The notes under the pieces are model-generated. The model was not told where the DNA came from. It did no database searches and worked only from the letters and a program-made list of their open reading frames with translations. Position numbers and translations under genes: made by a program. This document shows positions 1 to 8,420 of a stretch of 64,000 bases of DNA, piece by piece; position 1 is the stretch's first letter, and each line of letters begins with the position of its first letter. Origin of the DNA: Burkholderiaceae bacterium (GTDB taxonomy: Bacteria; Pseudomonadota; Gammaproteobacteria; Burkholderiales; Burkholderiaceae_C). The stretch spans positions 2,728,001 to 2,792,000 of the forward strand of contig CP126124.1 of NCBI GenBank assembly GCA_030123545.1, given 5' to 3'.

Positions 1-755
1 GGCTCCAGCAGGTCGAGGCGACCGCTGCGGTCTTTGGCCGGAAAGCCGTAGGGATTGACGGTGTGGGTGACGAAGGCGCGGTAGGTGCTGCCGTCCTCGG
101 CCTTGATCTCGGCCAGCGTCACGACCTCATCGACGATGCCGATGAGCGCGCCGACGGTTTGCTTGCCCTCGATCTGAGGCACAAACACATTGCGGTTGTA
201 GTCATCGAGCTTTTCGTCGAGGATCGACACGAACACCACGTTCTTGCCGCGTGCGTGCTGCAAGTGGGTCAATGCGCTGATCATTTCCTGGCCGAGCAGG
301 CCATAGGCCGCGCGCAGGTCAGGCTTGCCGGAGCGGTCGCTGACGGCACCCGGCTGCGTCTTGCACCACGCGAAGCACTGGCGGGACAGCTGGGTGATCG
401 AATCGAGAAAGAAGGTCTGGTAGCGGTCGAGTTGCGCCGGGTCACCAAACTTCTCGATGACGTGGTCGTAGTGCGCCTGCGAGAAAGCGCTCTCAGGCGG
501 CAGCGACTTGTCCGGGCCCGCGAGGAATACGAAGAAGTCGCGGCTCTCCGGCCACGAAGCCGGGCGGATGGTGTCGCCCGGCCAGTCGGCCACCGCCAAG
601 TCACCGGCCTCGATGTCGAGGAACAGCGTGGTGGCCGGGTCGAGGTTTTTGAGCTGCGTGGTTTTGCCGATGCCGGACTTGCCCAGCATCAGCAGCTTCA
701 CGCCCTTGCGCTCGGCCATCCGCTCGACGGCGGACACAATGGGGAGCTTTTTCAT
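1..755 (-). CDS. Phage-type RecA-like/AAA ATP-binding protein (partial)
   Basis: Frame reads from ATG at 755 and is still open at base 1, so the C-terminus is missing. The N-terminal part has a Walker A motif GKSGIGKT near residue 26 and a following LFLDIEAG strand typical of the AAA_24 nucleotide-binding proteins found in phage recombination/replication modules. A later hydrophobic strand with FFLDSI may be Walker B. The start codon overlaps the stop of the upstream gene (ATGA), which indicates translational coupling. Function in recombination or single-strand annealing is inferred from the family, not shown. Confidence 0.7.
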   Translation of the reverse strand, partial: MKKLPIVSAVERMAERKGVKLLMLGKSGIGKTTQLKNLDPATTLFLDIEAGDLAVADWPGDTIRPASWPESRDFFVFLAGPDKSLPPESAFSQAHYDHVIEKFGDPAQLDRYQTFFLDSITQLSRQCFAWCKTQPGAVSDRSGKPDLRAAYGLLGQEMISALTHLQHARGKNVVFVSILDEKLDDYNRNVFVPQIEGKQTVGALIGIVDEVVTLAEIKAEDGSTYRAFVTHTVNPYGFPAKDRSGRLDLLE

Positions 756-1234
756 GCGGCACCCCCATCGAGCGTCAGGGTGATGGTCGGCTTGCCTTCC
801 TCGACCGTGCGCGCAGCGGCGAACTGCTCCTGCAGCGCGGTGGGCCAGTTGGTGTAGCGGGACTCGGACACCGACAACTTGATGTCGATGTAGTCCTCGA
901 CCTTGTCGCCCGAGGCGACGATGCGCTCGGCCATCTCCTTGAGGATGGTCTGGCTCCAGGTCACCTTCTTGGGCAGCTCGTACTTGACGTGCAGCGCACC
1001 GTCGCTGACGTGGGCGGTTCCGAAGTCGCGGCCGGAGTCACGCAGTGCATTTCGGGCCTGCTCGCCATAGCGCTGGAGCTTGGCGGCATCCAGCTTGACG
1101 CGCAGCTGCTTGAGGTAGGCAGTGGCCTCGTCGACATTGCGTTCGGCAGCGACGAAATCGGTGATCGGCAACGCCACCAACTGGGCGGTGCTCATGGCAG
1201 CGAGGTCGGCGGGAAAGATGGTCAGATCGCTCAT
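752..1234 (-). CDS. Conserved hypothetical protein of the island recombination block
   Basis: About 160 residues from the start MSDLTIFPADL; an in-frame ATG 15 bases upstream is also possible. No domain is recognised. The N-terminal half is rich in charged helices (KQLRVKLDAAKLQRYGEQ), and the protein ends four bases into the ATPase gene, so the two are probably co-translated. Small acidic/helical proteins often precede the ATPase in phage recombination modules, but no role can be assigned. Confidence 0.55.
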   Translation of the reverse strand: MSDLTIFPADLAAMSTAQLVALPITDFVAAERNVDEATAYLKQLRVKLDAAKLQRYGEQARNALRDSGRDFGTAHVSDGALHVKYELPKKVTWSQTILKEMAERIVASGDKVEDYIDIKLSVSESRYTNWPTALQEQFAAARTVEEGKPTITLTLDGGAA

Positions 1235-1245
1235 GGCCGCGCTCC

Positions 1246-1503
1246 TCACTGGTATGCACGAGTGAAGGTCGAGTGCCGCGAAACGCGACGCTCGAAGGCT
1301 TCGACTTCGGAGATCAGGTAGGTGACGCGGGCACCGAGCTTGCAGAAGACCGGGCCGAGCTGTTCCTGCCGCCAGCGGCGCAGGGTCTTGACGGAAAGCC
1401 CCCAGCGGATGGCCAGCTCGTTTTCGTCAAGTGCGATGCGCTGTGGCGCACCGGTTTTGGCCGGGATCGGGCCAGATGTTGCGTTGGTGAAGTGGGTTTG
1501 CAT
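1246..1503 (-). CDS. Small helix-turn-helix DNA-binding protein
   Basis: About 85 residues from MQTHFTN; an alternative ATG at 1533 adds ten residues. The middle, LAIRWGLSVKTLRRWRQEQ, followed by a hydrophobic beta wing (GPVFCKLGARVTYLISEVEAFE), is the MerR-like/AlpA helix-turn-helix layout of excisionases and small phage regulators. It lies in the leftward block just upstream of the hypothetical and ATPase genes. It could act as a recombination directionality factor for the island or as a local regulator; the sequence does not decide between these. Confidence 0.65.
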   Translation of the reverse strand: MQTHFTNATSGPIPAKTGAPQRIALDENELAIRWGLSVKTLRRWRQEQLGPVFCKLGARVTYLISEVEAFERRVSRHSTFTRAYQ

Positions 1504-1588
1504 TTCGATGTGCCTCCTGTATGAAATGGGCACATCGCAGTCTCCGCACGGGTTTATGGGCCGTGTCTGGTTCGATTTATGGGTGCGT

Positions 1589-2527
1589 TTATGTGTTGCG
1601 CCTCACCCGGTATTTCCCGCGCGAAACCAGCTCAATCACCTCCTCACGCGCAACCTTGTCGCCGAAGGCATCGTCGAAGGATTGGAAGCCGGTGTTGACG
1701 GTGACGGCACCATTCACCTCTTTCCACGACATCACGGGCGGGGCACTTCCTTCGGTCCCCCACATCAGCTTGATGATCTTGGCGCGCGCTTCGGTGAGAT
1801 CAATGGACGACTCCATGTGCGGGAGCTTGAGTCGCTTGCCACTGAAGAACTGCGCCGGCTCCGGCTCACCCACGTGGGTTGCGTAGCCGCGCAGGACACG
1901 ATCAAAGGCGTCGGTGTCGAACGCATCTGCTCCATCGGCCATGCGCACGAACTCATCGAGGCCGCGCAGCGTGTGGTCACGGGGTAGCGAGGCATTGGTT
2001 CGCGTTGGGCACAAAACAACGCCACCACGCGGCCACACGGCGTCGGCAAGCACTGCGGTGATCTTGTCCTGCGGCGCGCGTGACCATGCTCGGGAAACGA
2101 ACACCGGTGCGAAATCGTGCGTGCCAGCGATACGCTGCTCACCGAGGTGCCACAGGTGATTCGGTGTCCGGCAGATGTTGCTGGAGCGTCGCCTATCCTC
2201 AATGCCGATCAACGCCGACAGATCCGCCAGCCACGAATCCATCTGGATGGAATAGAGGGCGATCCCAGCCAGCGGTTGGACGACGGTTCTGCCGTTCAGC
2301 GGACTACAGTAGCTGTAGCGACCGGCGTCCTCGTCGACATCGACTTCGACTTCCTGCTCGGAATCGAGAAACGGCACCATCACATGGGTGAGATGGCCTG
2401 CGGGCACGATCCAGCGCCTCTGAAGAAACTGCTGGTAGTCGCGCCCGAGCCTGTCAGCCAGCACTGATGCGTCGAGCCGTGGAAGGTTGTCCAGCGCGAG
2501 GAAGAAGCTCAGATGCGGCGACGTCAT
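1589..2527 (-). CDS. Unknown 312-residue protein
   Basis: A complete reading frame with GTG/ATG-rich coding character; no family is recognised. No signal peptide or membrane segment is visible. The first 60 residues look folded and globular, and the C-terminal third contains an acidic helix (DLTEARAKIIKLMWG) followed by a basic end (SRGKYRVRRNT). It follows the 493-residue unknown gene by 11 bases in the same direction, so the two are probably one transcription unit and may work together. Confidence 0.55.
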   Translation of the reverse strand: MTSPHLSFFLALDNLPRLDASVLADRLGRDYQQFLQRRWIVPAGHLTHVMVPFLDSEQEVEVDVDEDAGRYSYCSPLNGRTVVQPLAGIALYSIQMDSWLADLSALIGIEDRRRSSNICRTPNHLWHLGEQRIAGTHDFAPVFVSRAWSRAPQDKITAVLADAVWPRGGVVLCPTRTNASLPRDHTLRGLDEFVRMADGADAFDTDAFDRVLRGYATHVGEPEPAQFFSGKRLKLPHMESSIDLTEARAKIIKLMWGTEGSAPPVMSWKEVNGAVTVNTGFQSFDDAFGDKVAREEVIELVSRGKYRVRRNT

Positions 2528-2538
2528 CGGCGTCCTCC

Positions 2539-3963
2539 TCAGAACTGGCTCAGTACGCCGATCTTGATGAGCTGTTCCTGCACGCGCTTGCGGTCGTCGT
2601 CCGTCCTGCTCTTGTCGTTCAGCCCGTTTGGCGCGGTGATTTGGACCGCCACGTTGTGCGCCTTGCGGTGCGGCGTTTTGGACATCCTCATGACCAACTT
2701 CACCTGCACGAGCGTGTACTGGCTCAGGTCTTCGGCGCAGTAGTCCTCATAAGCAACCTGATAGATGTTGCGGCCGTCACGCCGGTCGCGGGTGATTTGC
2801 ATCTTGCTGGAGAGTTGCCGCACCACATCACGTCCGCCGTACTCTGATGTTTGCTCGAACGGCTTGGCCACCGTGATTTGCAGAATCGAGATGTCGTCGA
2901 TACCTGCAACCCGATCACGTTTGAGGCGGTCGAGCATCTTGGAGGTCGCAAAGCCGAGCAGGTCGAACTGCCGCATGGGCATGTCCTCGATCTGGCCTTC
3001 GTGCGCCAGCGCGACATCACGGAAGACGGTGGCCAGCTCGCGGCGCGCCTCCCGTTCTTCGCAGAACACACTGAGCGAGCCAGTCTCCGGCTCCCACGAG
3101 AAGCGGGCCGACATCGCAGCGGGTTCCTCGTGGTCGACGACATGCCCGTTCGCCACTTGCTGGAACGTGGCCGTCTTGCCATTGAAGGTCGCCGTCAGCG
3201 TGTGCAACAGCGCCGACTGACCAGCTTCGCAATCATCGTCATCACCCTGTTCGCATGAAAGATCGCGGCGCGTGAATTGCTCGATCAGGATTTGATCCTT
3301 CGGCACCTTCGGGAACAGGTCGGCAATGCGGGTGCGCAACGCCTCTTGAACGTCGACCCCAGTCTTGGGCACGACGCCCTTGGGGCCCAGGTAGTGGCTG
3401 GAGTAGTGGTCGCTTTTCCACTGGCGATGCATGACTTGCAGATGCTCTGCCTGGTCGAAGCGTTCGTCGCGTCCAGCGCCTTGCACCGGAAAGTCCTGCA
3501 AGAGGTGTAGGTACAGCGCGCGGCTGTGGCGATCGCTGGGCGCAGCCAGCACAGCGGCATCGTCGGCACGCTCTTCGTTGAGCAGGGACAAGACGGCCTG
3601 TGCCCCGTAGTCATCGTCAAGGAGCATCACTCGCTCGGCGGCACACTCGATGCTGTACTGGGCGGTCAGCGGCAATTTGCCGACAGCATGAAAGAACGCC
3701 TGACGCGACTCGACTGGCAACTTGCCCTTCGCCGCTTCCGCCAATGCTTGCAACTCCGGCAATGCCGTCGCGCTGGCGCGCTCAAGCAGATCAACCAGGA
3801 GGCCGGTGCGCGCGACCTTACGCACGAGGCTGACGAAGTTCTCCGCGTTCGGCAGGATGATTGCGCCATCATCGGATCGATGCTCACGCGTACGTTTCGG
3901 CGAAGGCTGGCTCGCCGCCGCCTTGGTGTTTTTCTTTGTTGTTGAGGCTTGGTCTGCGGGCAT
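2539..3963 (-). CDS. Unknown large protein (474 residues)
   Basis: Start chosen at MPADQASTTKK (3963) because AAGGAAC lies just upstream; a longer version from 4020 would run through the probable promoter. The first 30 residues are lysine- and serine-rich and likely disordered. The rest is globular, with a cysteine/aspartate-rich patch (SCEQGDDDDCEAG) near the middle and no membrane segment. No family is recognised. The upstream region has a copy of the repeat also found before the XRE gene, so it is probably under the same repressor. Confidence 0.55.
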   Translation of the reverse strand: MPADQASTTKKNTKAAASQPSPKRTREHRSDDGAIILPNAENFVSLVRKVARTGLLVDLLERASATALPELQALAEAAKGKLPVESRQAFFHAVGKLPLTAQYSIECAAERVMLLDDDYGAQAVLSLLNEERADDAAVLAAPSDRHSRALYLHLLQDFPVQGAGRDERFDQAEHLQVMHRQWKSDHYSSHYLGPKGVVPKTGVDVQEALRTRIADLFPKVPKDQILIEQFTRRDLSCEQGDDDDCEAGQSALLHTLTATFNGKTATFQQVANGHVVDHEEPAAMSARFSWEPETGSLSVFCEEREARRELATVFRDVALAHEGQIEDMPMRQFDLLGFATSKMLDRLKRDRVAGIDDISILQITVAKPFEQTSEYGGRDVVRQLSSKMQITRDRRDGRNIYQVAYEDYCAEDLSQYTLVQVKLVMRMSKTPHRKAHNVAVQITAPNGLNDKSRTDDDRKRVQEQLIKIGVLSQF

Positions 3964-3991
3964 GGGCAAGTTCCTTTGACAAAGTGCGCGA

Positions 3992-4010
3992 TTGCGCGAA
4001 TGGTTAATCA
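3992..4010. promoter_or_regulatory. Candidate XRE operator before the 474-residue gene
   Basis: TTGCGCGAATGGTTAATCA matches TTGCGTGATTAGTTAACGA at 5171-5189, upstream of the XRE gene, at 13 of the first 16 positions. The placement about 30 bases upstream of a start codon fits an operator. Binding by the XRE protein is inferred. Confidence 0.4.
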
Positions 4011-4065
4011 GGCAGCTCAAAAAATGCCGACGTGAAGTCGGCTCGACGGGCGAGTTGAGTGGTGG

Positions 4066-4878
4066 TCAGCGCATCGACGCCTCCTGACTCGTGAGGCCGT
4101 AGCGATTGAGGCGAACTTGGATAAACCGGCGATTGACACCGAAGCGCGCGGCCAAGGCTTTCTCGAAGCGTTCCATGTCGAAGACGCCTGTGTCGCTGCC
4201 CGCCGTGACGCGCAGGGCCGTACCGGGGTGGTCGGGATCGGTGGAGGGATGGCGATGGATGGTGATGTCGTGCTCGGATGCAAGCTCTTCGACGGCGGCG
4301 ATGATGCGCTGGCGCGGCACGAGCAAGGAGCCCATGAACTCGTTGGCGCGCAGCTCGGCGAAGTGTTCTTCCGTCGTTGGTTTTGCGGATAGAGACTTGG
4401 ACAGATGGTCGCTGTCCGGCGTCGTGGTGCGGTAGGCGCGCTGCATCGTCGGTTCGATGTCATCGAACAACCCGGGGCCCTTACTGCCCTGGACAACCCA
4501 GCCGGGGGCGTCGAACACGGCATGACCCAGTTCATGGGCCAAGGTGCTGAGGGCCAGCAGTTCGCTGAGACTTTCCCCCACGGGCGAGATGGACACCATC
4601 GCGGCGTCGGGCATCGCGGGGTCGAATTCACAGACGCCGAATACGTGGTTGCCTTGCTCGTCATGCACGGCGTAGTCGGTGCTGACCTCCAGCGCGAAGT
4701 CGATGCCGTTGATCTTCAGGCCGCAGATCTGCCGCAGCGCGTCGAAAGAGACGGCATCGATGCTGTCCGCGACCAGCTGCTGGCGCGCGTTCGCGGCGAT
4801 GCGCTCGACCTCAATGTGCTTGATGTACAGGGGGCGCTTCCGGTCGCAGCACCGGTAGTCGAGAGTCAGTACCGCCAT
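4066..4878 (-). CDS. ImmA/IrrE-family metallopeptidase
   Basis: 270 residues with the zinc-peptidase motif HELGH at residues 115-119, preceded by a helix (SELLALSTLA), as in ImmA of ICEBs1 and IrrE. These enzymes cleave or modify a partner repressor, usually the XRE protein encoded next door. The start codon directly follows the stop codon of the XRE gene (TGA ATG), so the pair is one transcription unit. The likely role is derepression of the island after DNA damage or another signal. Unlike minimal ImmA proteins it has an N-terminal extension of about 70 residues. Confidence 0.85.
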   Translation of the reverse strand: MAVLTLDYRCCDRKRPLYIKHIEVERIAANARQQLVADSIDAVSFDALRQICGLKINGIDFALEVSTDYAVHDEQGNHVFGVCEFDPAMPDAAMVSISPVGESLSELLALSTLAHELGHAVFDAPGWVVQGSKGPGLFDDIEPTMQRAYRTTTPDSDHLSKSLSAKPTTEEHFAELRANEFMGSLLVPRQRIIAAVEELASEHDITIHRHPSTDPDHPGTALRVTAGSDTGVFDMERFEKALAARFGVNRRFIQVRLNRYGLTSQEASMR

Positions 4879-5157
4879 TCACTTTTTCTCCGTCACGTTC
4901 CGGCGGTACATCCGAACCAGGTTGCCAACATCATCGCGGATGTCGGGAGGCAGACGACTGGCCTCAACGAAGGCGTCGTCGGCGCTGATACCGAGGATCT
5001 CTGCCGCCTTGCGGATCAGCTCGTCCTTGGGCGGTTTCTCCATGTCGCGCTCGATGCGCGACCAGTAGGCGGGTGATATTTCCAGCTGACGCGCAAAGTC
5101 ATTCATCTGAATGCCTTTCTCTTCGCGCTTCTTGCGGATGAATGCTCCAAAGGGCAT
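4879..5157 (-). CDS. XRE-family HTH repressor
   Basis: 92 residues. The N-terminal two thirds form a Cro/C1-type five-helix HTH: IRKKREEKGIQMNDFARQ, then LEISPAYWSRIERD. The C-terminal tail is short and charged (RRNVTEKK). It is immediately upstream of the ImmA/IrrE-like gene, the usual repressor plus antirepressor-protease pair of mobile elements. Repeats related to TTGCG..GTTAA lie in its own promoter region and before the 474-residue gene, suggesting it represses itself and the leftward block. Confidence 0.85.
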   Translation of the reverse strand: MPFGAFIRKKREEKGIQMNDFARQLEISPAYWSRIERDMEKPPKDELIRKAAEILGISADDAFVEASRLPPDIRDDVGNLVRMYRRNVTEKK

Positions 5158-5170
5158 GACTGTGACCTGA

Positions 5171-5240
5171 TTGCGTGATTAGTTAACGATGGATGATAGA
5201 GGCCAAGAGGCACCCTGTCAACTGTTTCGTTAACGCGCAA
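5171..5240. promoter_or_regulatory. Divergent control region with inverted TTGCG/GTTAAC sites
   Basis: TTGCGTGATTAGTTAACGA (5171-5189) and, inverted, TCGTTAACGCGCAA (5227-5240) flank a 37-base spacer between the XRE gene (leftward) and the recombinase block (rightward). Both halves contain GTTAAC. This fits a pair of repressor sites controlling both directions. Confidence 0.5.
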
Positions 5241-5337
5241 TAAATACATTGCGGGCGGGCTTGATTACCCTACGTTGCCATCCGCTTCGGAAGATCAGGC
5301 TCAATATCCCTGACGGTTGCAATTCCTCGGAGCCGTC

Positions 5338-5529
5338 ATGAAGAACCTCGAACTCGCATCTCCCTCGGAGATGAGCGCCAGCGCCCGAGCTGGCGAAATC
5401 GCCGCCATCCTTGCGGCCGCCATCGTCCGCACCCTCGTCGCGGATGAGCCAAAACAGAGAGCAGTTGGCCTTGGCTTCCTGCCCGACCAGCGCGTTCATA
5501 CAACCCCCTATCAAGAGGAGAAGTTGTGA
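5338..5529 (+). CDS. Small hypothetical protein upstream of DUF2924
   Basis: 63 residues from the ATG at 5338, which has GGAG 11 bases upstream. The sequence has an alanine-rich helix (AGEIAAILAAAIVRTLV) and no recognised domain. The stop codon shares one base with the ATG of the DUF2924 gene, so it heads the recombinase operon. Small proteins in this position are common in DUF2924/recombinase islands; function unknown. Confidence 0.55.
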   Translation: MKNLELASPSEMSASARAGEIAAILAAAIVRTLVADEPKQRAVGLGFLPDQRVHTTPYQEEKL

Positions 5530-5978
5530 TGAACGAGAAACAAGCATCCGTCGCCGCGCGGATCGCGGAGCTGGCCTGCCTGCCGATGTCCGAGCTCTGG
5601 ACGGTCTGGGATCGGTATTTCCCGCGCCGCCCGGACTACCCCAACCGCACCCACGTCGAGTCCCGGATCGCCTACAAGCTACAGGAGGAGGCCTTCGGTG
5701 GCCTCGCGCCCGAGACCAAGCAGCGTCTGGAGGCCATCGGCGCGAAACACTCCAAGATCAAGTTGCGGGCCAAGCCGCGCGAGTTCGATTTCGCGCCGGG
5801 CACGATCCTGCAGCGCGAATGGGGCGAACGCGAGCACCGGGTGACAGTCACCGCCGAGGGGCTGTTCGAGTACCAGGGGCGCAATTTCAAGAGCTTGACG
5901 GCGGTGGCCCGCCACATCACCGGCGCGCACTGGTCTGGGCCGCTGTTCTTTGGCCTGAGCAAGGGAGGTGCCCGATGA
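5529..5978 (+). CDS. DUF2924 domain protein
   Basis: 149 residues. The pattern SELWTVWDRYFPRRPDYPNRTHVESRIAYKLQEEAFGG spread over residues 20-60 and the C-terminal LTAVARHITGAHWSGPLFFG are hallmarks of DUF2924, a family encoded almost always directly upstream of large serine recombinases in phages and islands. AGAGGAG sits eight bases before the ATG. Its last four bases overlap the recombinase start (ATGA). The role is thought to be auxiliary to recombination; this is an inference from genomic pairing. Confidence 0.9.
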   Translation: MNEKQASVAARIAELACLPMSELWTVWDRYFPRRPDYPNRTHVESRIAYKLQEEAFGGLAPETKQRLEAIGAKHSKIKLRAKPREFDFAPGTILQREWGEREHRVTVTAEGLFEYQGRNFKSLTAVARHITGAHWSGPLFFGLSKGGAR

Positions 5979-7354
5979 GCGAGATCGCCAGCACCAAGTC
6001 TCGCAAGCGCTGCGCCGTCTACTGTCGGGTGTCCTCGGATGAACGGCTTGACCAGGAGTTCAACTCCATAGACGCCCAGAAGGAGGCGGGCCACGCCTAC
6101 GTCGCCAGCCAGCGATCCGAGGGTTGGATCTCTGTGGCCGACGACTACGACGACCCTGGCTTCTCAGGCGGCAACACGGATCGGCCCGGGCTGAAACGCC
6201 TGATGGCGGACATTGAGCGCGGCCAGATCGACATCGTGGTGGTCTACAAGATCGACCGCCTGACGCGCAGCTTGGCCGACTTCTCCAAGATGGTCGAAGT
6301 GTTCGAACGCCACGATGTGTCCTTTGTGTCGGTCACCCAGCAGTTCAACACCACCACCTCGATGGGGCGGCTGATGCTCAACGTCCTGCTGTCCTTTGCC
6401 CAGTTTGAGCGCGAGGTCACCGGCGAGCGCATCCGCGACAAGATCGCCGCCGCCAAGCGCAAGGGGATGTGGATGGGCGGTGTCCCGCCCCTGGGCTACG
6501 ACGTCGACAACCGCCTCCTGGTCATCAACGAAACCGAGGCGGCTGTGGTGCGCCGTATCTTCGAGGAGATGCTGACCATCGGCTCTCCGACCCAGATCGC
6601 CGTCAATCTCACCGCCGACGGCATCACGACCAAGGCCTGGACGACGCAGGAGGGCCAGACCCGCAACGGCACGCGCATCGACAAAAAGTACCTGCACAAG
6701 CTGCTGCGCAACCGCATCTACCTGGGCGAGTTGTCGCACAAGGGGAACTGGTACCCCGGCGCTCACCTGCCAATCATCGACCGGGAACTATGGGACAAGG
6801 TTCACGCGGTGCTGGCGAGGGATGGGCACGCCCGGTCGGTGGAGACCAAGATCCGGTCGCGTACTGACGCCTTGCTGCGCGGCCTGCTGTACGCCCCCTC
6901 GGGCGAACGGATGTACCCGACCTACTCGCGCAAGAACGGGCGCAAGTACCACTACTACGTGTCCAAGTCGGAAAGCCGGTTCGGGGCGCCGGGCAAGAGC
7001 TACGAACGCCTGCCTGCACCGGAGATCGAGGCGGCAGTGGTGGCCCAAATCCGCACCGTGCTGACCAGCCCCGAATCCATCGCATCGGTGGTGCGCCACA
7101 TCCAGCGCGACGGAGGACAGGTCGATGAAGCCACCACGGTGATGGCGATGGGACGGCTCAACGACGTGTGGGATCAGTTGTTCCCGGTCGAGCGCCATCG
7201 CATCGCCAACCTGATGATCGAGCGCATCGACCTCGTCCACGTCGGCGAGGTGCAGGGTATCAAGGTGAAGTGGCGGGAACTGGGGTGGGACGCCCTGATC
7301 GGTGAGTTCGCTCCGAGAGGGATCGGCGCAGAACTGGTGGAGGTCGAGGCCTGA
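5975..7354 (+). CDS. Large serine recombinase
   Basis: 459 residues. The N-terminal resolvase domain has YCRVSSDE (catalytic serine in the RVSS motif), a later YKIDRLTRSLADF and FAQFEREVTGERIRDKI; the middle is a Recombinase domain, followed by a zinc-ribbon-like/coil C-terminus. The protein lacks the long C-terminus of the biggest phage integrases but is longer than resolvases, so it probably integrates and excises the island. Start at 5975 overlaps DUF2924 by four bases with GGGAGGTG upstream. Target site is not evident; serine integrases usually use coding sequences rather than tmRNA genes. Confidence 0.93.
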   Translation: MSEIASTKSRKRCAVYCRVSSDERLDQEFNSIDAQKEAGHAYVASQRSEGWISVADDYDDPGFSGGNTDRPGLKRLMADIERGQIDIVVVYKIDRLTRSLADFSKMVEVFERHDVSFVSVTQQFNTTTSMGRLMLNVLLSFAQFEREVTGERIRDKIAAAKRKGMWMGGVPPLGYDVDNRLLVINETEAAVVRRIFEEMLTIGSPTQIAVNLTADGITTKAWTTQEGQTRNGTRIDKKYLHKLLRNRIYLGELSHKGNWYPGAHLPIIDRELWDKVHAVLARDGHARSVETKIRSRTDALLRGLLYAPSGERMYPTYSRKNGRKYHYYVSKSESRFGAPGKSYERLPAPEIEAAVVAQIRTVLTSPESIASVVRHIQRDGGQVDEATTVMAMGRLNDVWDQLFPVERHRIANLMIERIDLVHVGEVQGIKVKWRELGWDALIGEFAPRGIGAELVEVEA

Positions 7355-7725
7355 TGGACGACTCACTGGAAACCTTCGTGCCACTGACATTCCGCCGCCG
7401 GGGCGCGCGGCGCGTGGCCGCCGATGACCGCCACGTCCACGATGTGACGCTGCTGGAGGGGGTGGCACGCGGTTTCTACTGGCAGCACCTCGTGGACACC
7501 GGCGAGATGAAGAGTGGTTCGGAGATCGCCCGGGCCGAAGGCTTACACCCCTCGGTCACCAACGAACTGATGCGCCTGAGCCTGCTCGCGCCCGACATCC
7601 TCGAACTGCTGATGACCGGACGGCAGCCGCGCCGGATGAACCTGATCTGGTTCCAGCGCAACCCGCTGCCCGTCGATTGGGAGGCGCAACGCCAGATCGT
7701 TAAGCGCTTTGAGGAGGAGGCATGA
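7354..7725 (+). CDS. ParB-like HTH protein, first of a tandem pair
   Basis: 123 residues. The segment SGSEIARAEGLHPSVTNE followed by LMRLSLLAPDILELLMTG resembles the helix-turn-helix of ParB/KorB proteins (a helix, an SEIA-type turn, then a recognition helix). There is no ParB nuclease domain. It shares one base with the recombinase stop and overlaps the next gene by four bases, so it belongs to the recombinase operon. Probably a DNA-binding accessory factor; the role is inferred. Confidence 0.65.
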   Translation: MDDSLETFVPLTFRRRGARRVAADDRHVHDVTLLEGVARGFYWQHLVDTGEMKSGSEIARAEGLHPSVTNELMRLSLLAPDILELLMTGRQPRRMNLIWFQRNPLPVDWEAQRQIVKRFEEEA

Positions 7726-8198
7726 GCAAGAAGCACCGGGGTCGGTTCAAGGGTGATCCGGTCACTTATCAACTGCCGAGCCCGGCTGGCGGCGTACAAC
7801 TGGAAACCTTCGTGCCCTGGACACTGGTGAAGCGGGGCTTGAAGAAGCAGGTCATCACGCCGTTCGACCCGCCGCGGGAGTTCCTGGACGAGGCCCGCCG
7901 CGAAAAGTTGATCAAGGCTGCCGCACAGGACACCGCGTTGATGCGTGCGCTCGGTCTGGCACATCACTGGCAGCGGCTGATGGACGAGGGGCGGTTTACT
8001 TCGATCACCGAGATCGCCGAGGCAGAGGGACTCGATCTCGGTCGAGCCAGCCGGATCGCACGATTGGCGCAATTGGCTCCAGACATTGTGGAAGCCTGCA
8101 TCACTGGCGTGGCAGCGCACTTGACGTTTGAAAGCGTCGGGCGACGCGCCAACCCCCTGCGATGGGACGAGCAGCGCGAACGTCTGCGGTTCCGGTGA
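7722..8198 (+). CDS. ParB-like HTH protein, second of a tandem pair
   Basis: 158 residues. It repeats the layout of the preceding gene (LETFVP near the start, a helix block ending in HHWQRLMDEGRF, then ITEIAEAEGLDLGRASRIARLAQLAPDIVEACITG split around the turn), with about 35 extra residues between the LETFVP motif and the HTH. The two genes are therefore diverged paralogues. The C-terminus is basic (RWDEQRERLRFR). It ends against the oppositely oriented mer cargo at 8199. Confidence 0.65.
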   Translation: MSKKHRGRFKGDPVTYQLPSPAGGVQLETFVPWTLVKRGLKKQVITPFDPPREFLDEARREKLIKAAAQDTALMRALGLAHHWQRLMDEGRFTSITEIAEAEGLDLGRASRIARLAQLAPDIVEACITGVAAHLTFESVGRRANPLRWDEQRERLRFR

Positions 8199-8420
8199 TC
8201 AACCGGCGCAGCAACTCCCCTTACCGCGCTCCTGAATCGGCGGGCACGGCACGGTGCCGTAGGAGCAGTACACGCAGCAGTCTCCCTGCTTGGGCTTGAG
8301 TACGGCGTGACACTGCTCGCACTCGTAGAACCACTGGCAGGCGTCTGTGGGCATCGTCTCGGTCTTGGCGTGGCCGCACTCGGGGCAAGTCAACGTCGAC
8401 TCCAAGATCACGGCAGTCAC
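8199..8420 (-). CDS. GDCCVxC-family cysteine-rich protein
   Basis: 73 residues with GDCCVYC at 46-52, zinc-ribbon-like CPEC (12-15) and CEQC (34-37) pairs and a C-terminal CC. This is the GDCCVxC (seleno)protein family commonly found beside merT/merP. Some family members use selenocysteine; here the cysteine codons in the motif are ordinary TGC. It overlaps the end of merP by four bases. A thiol-based metal-handling role is likely but unproven. Confidence 0.85.
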   Translation of the reverse strand: MTAVILESTLTCPECGHAKTETMPTDACQWFYECEQCHAVLKPKQGDCCVYCSYGTVPCPPIQERGKGSCCAG

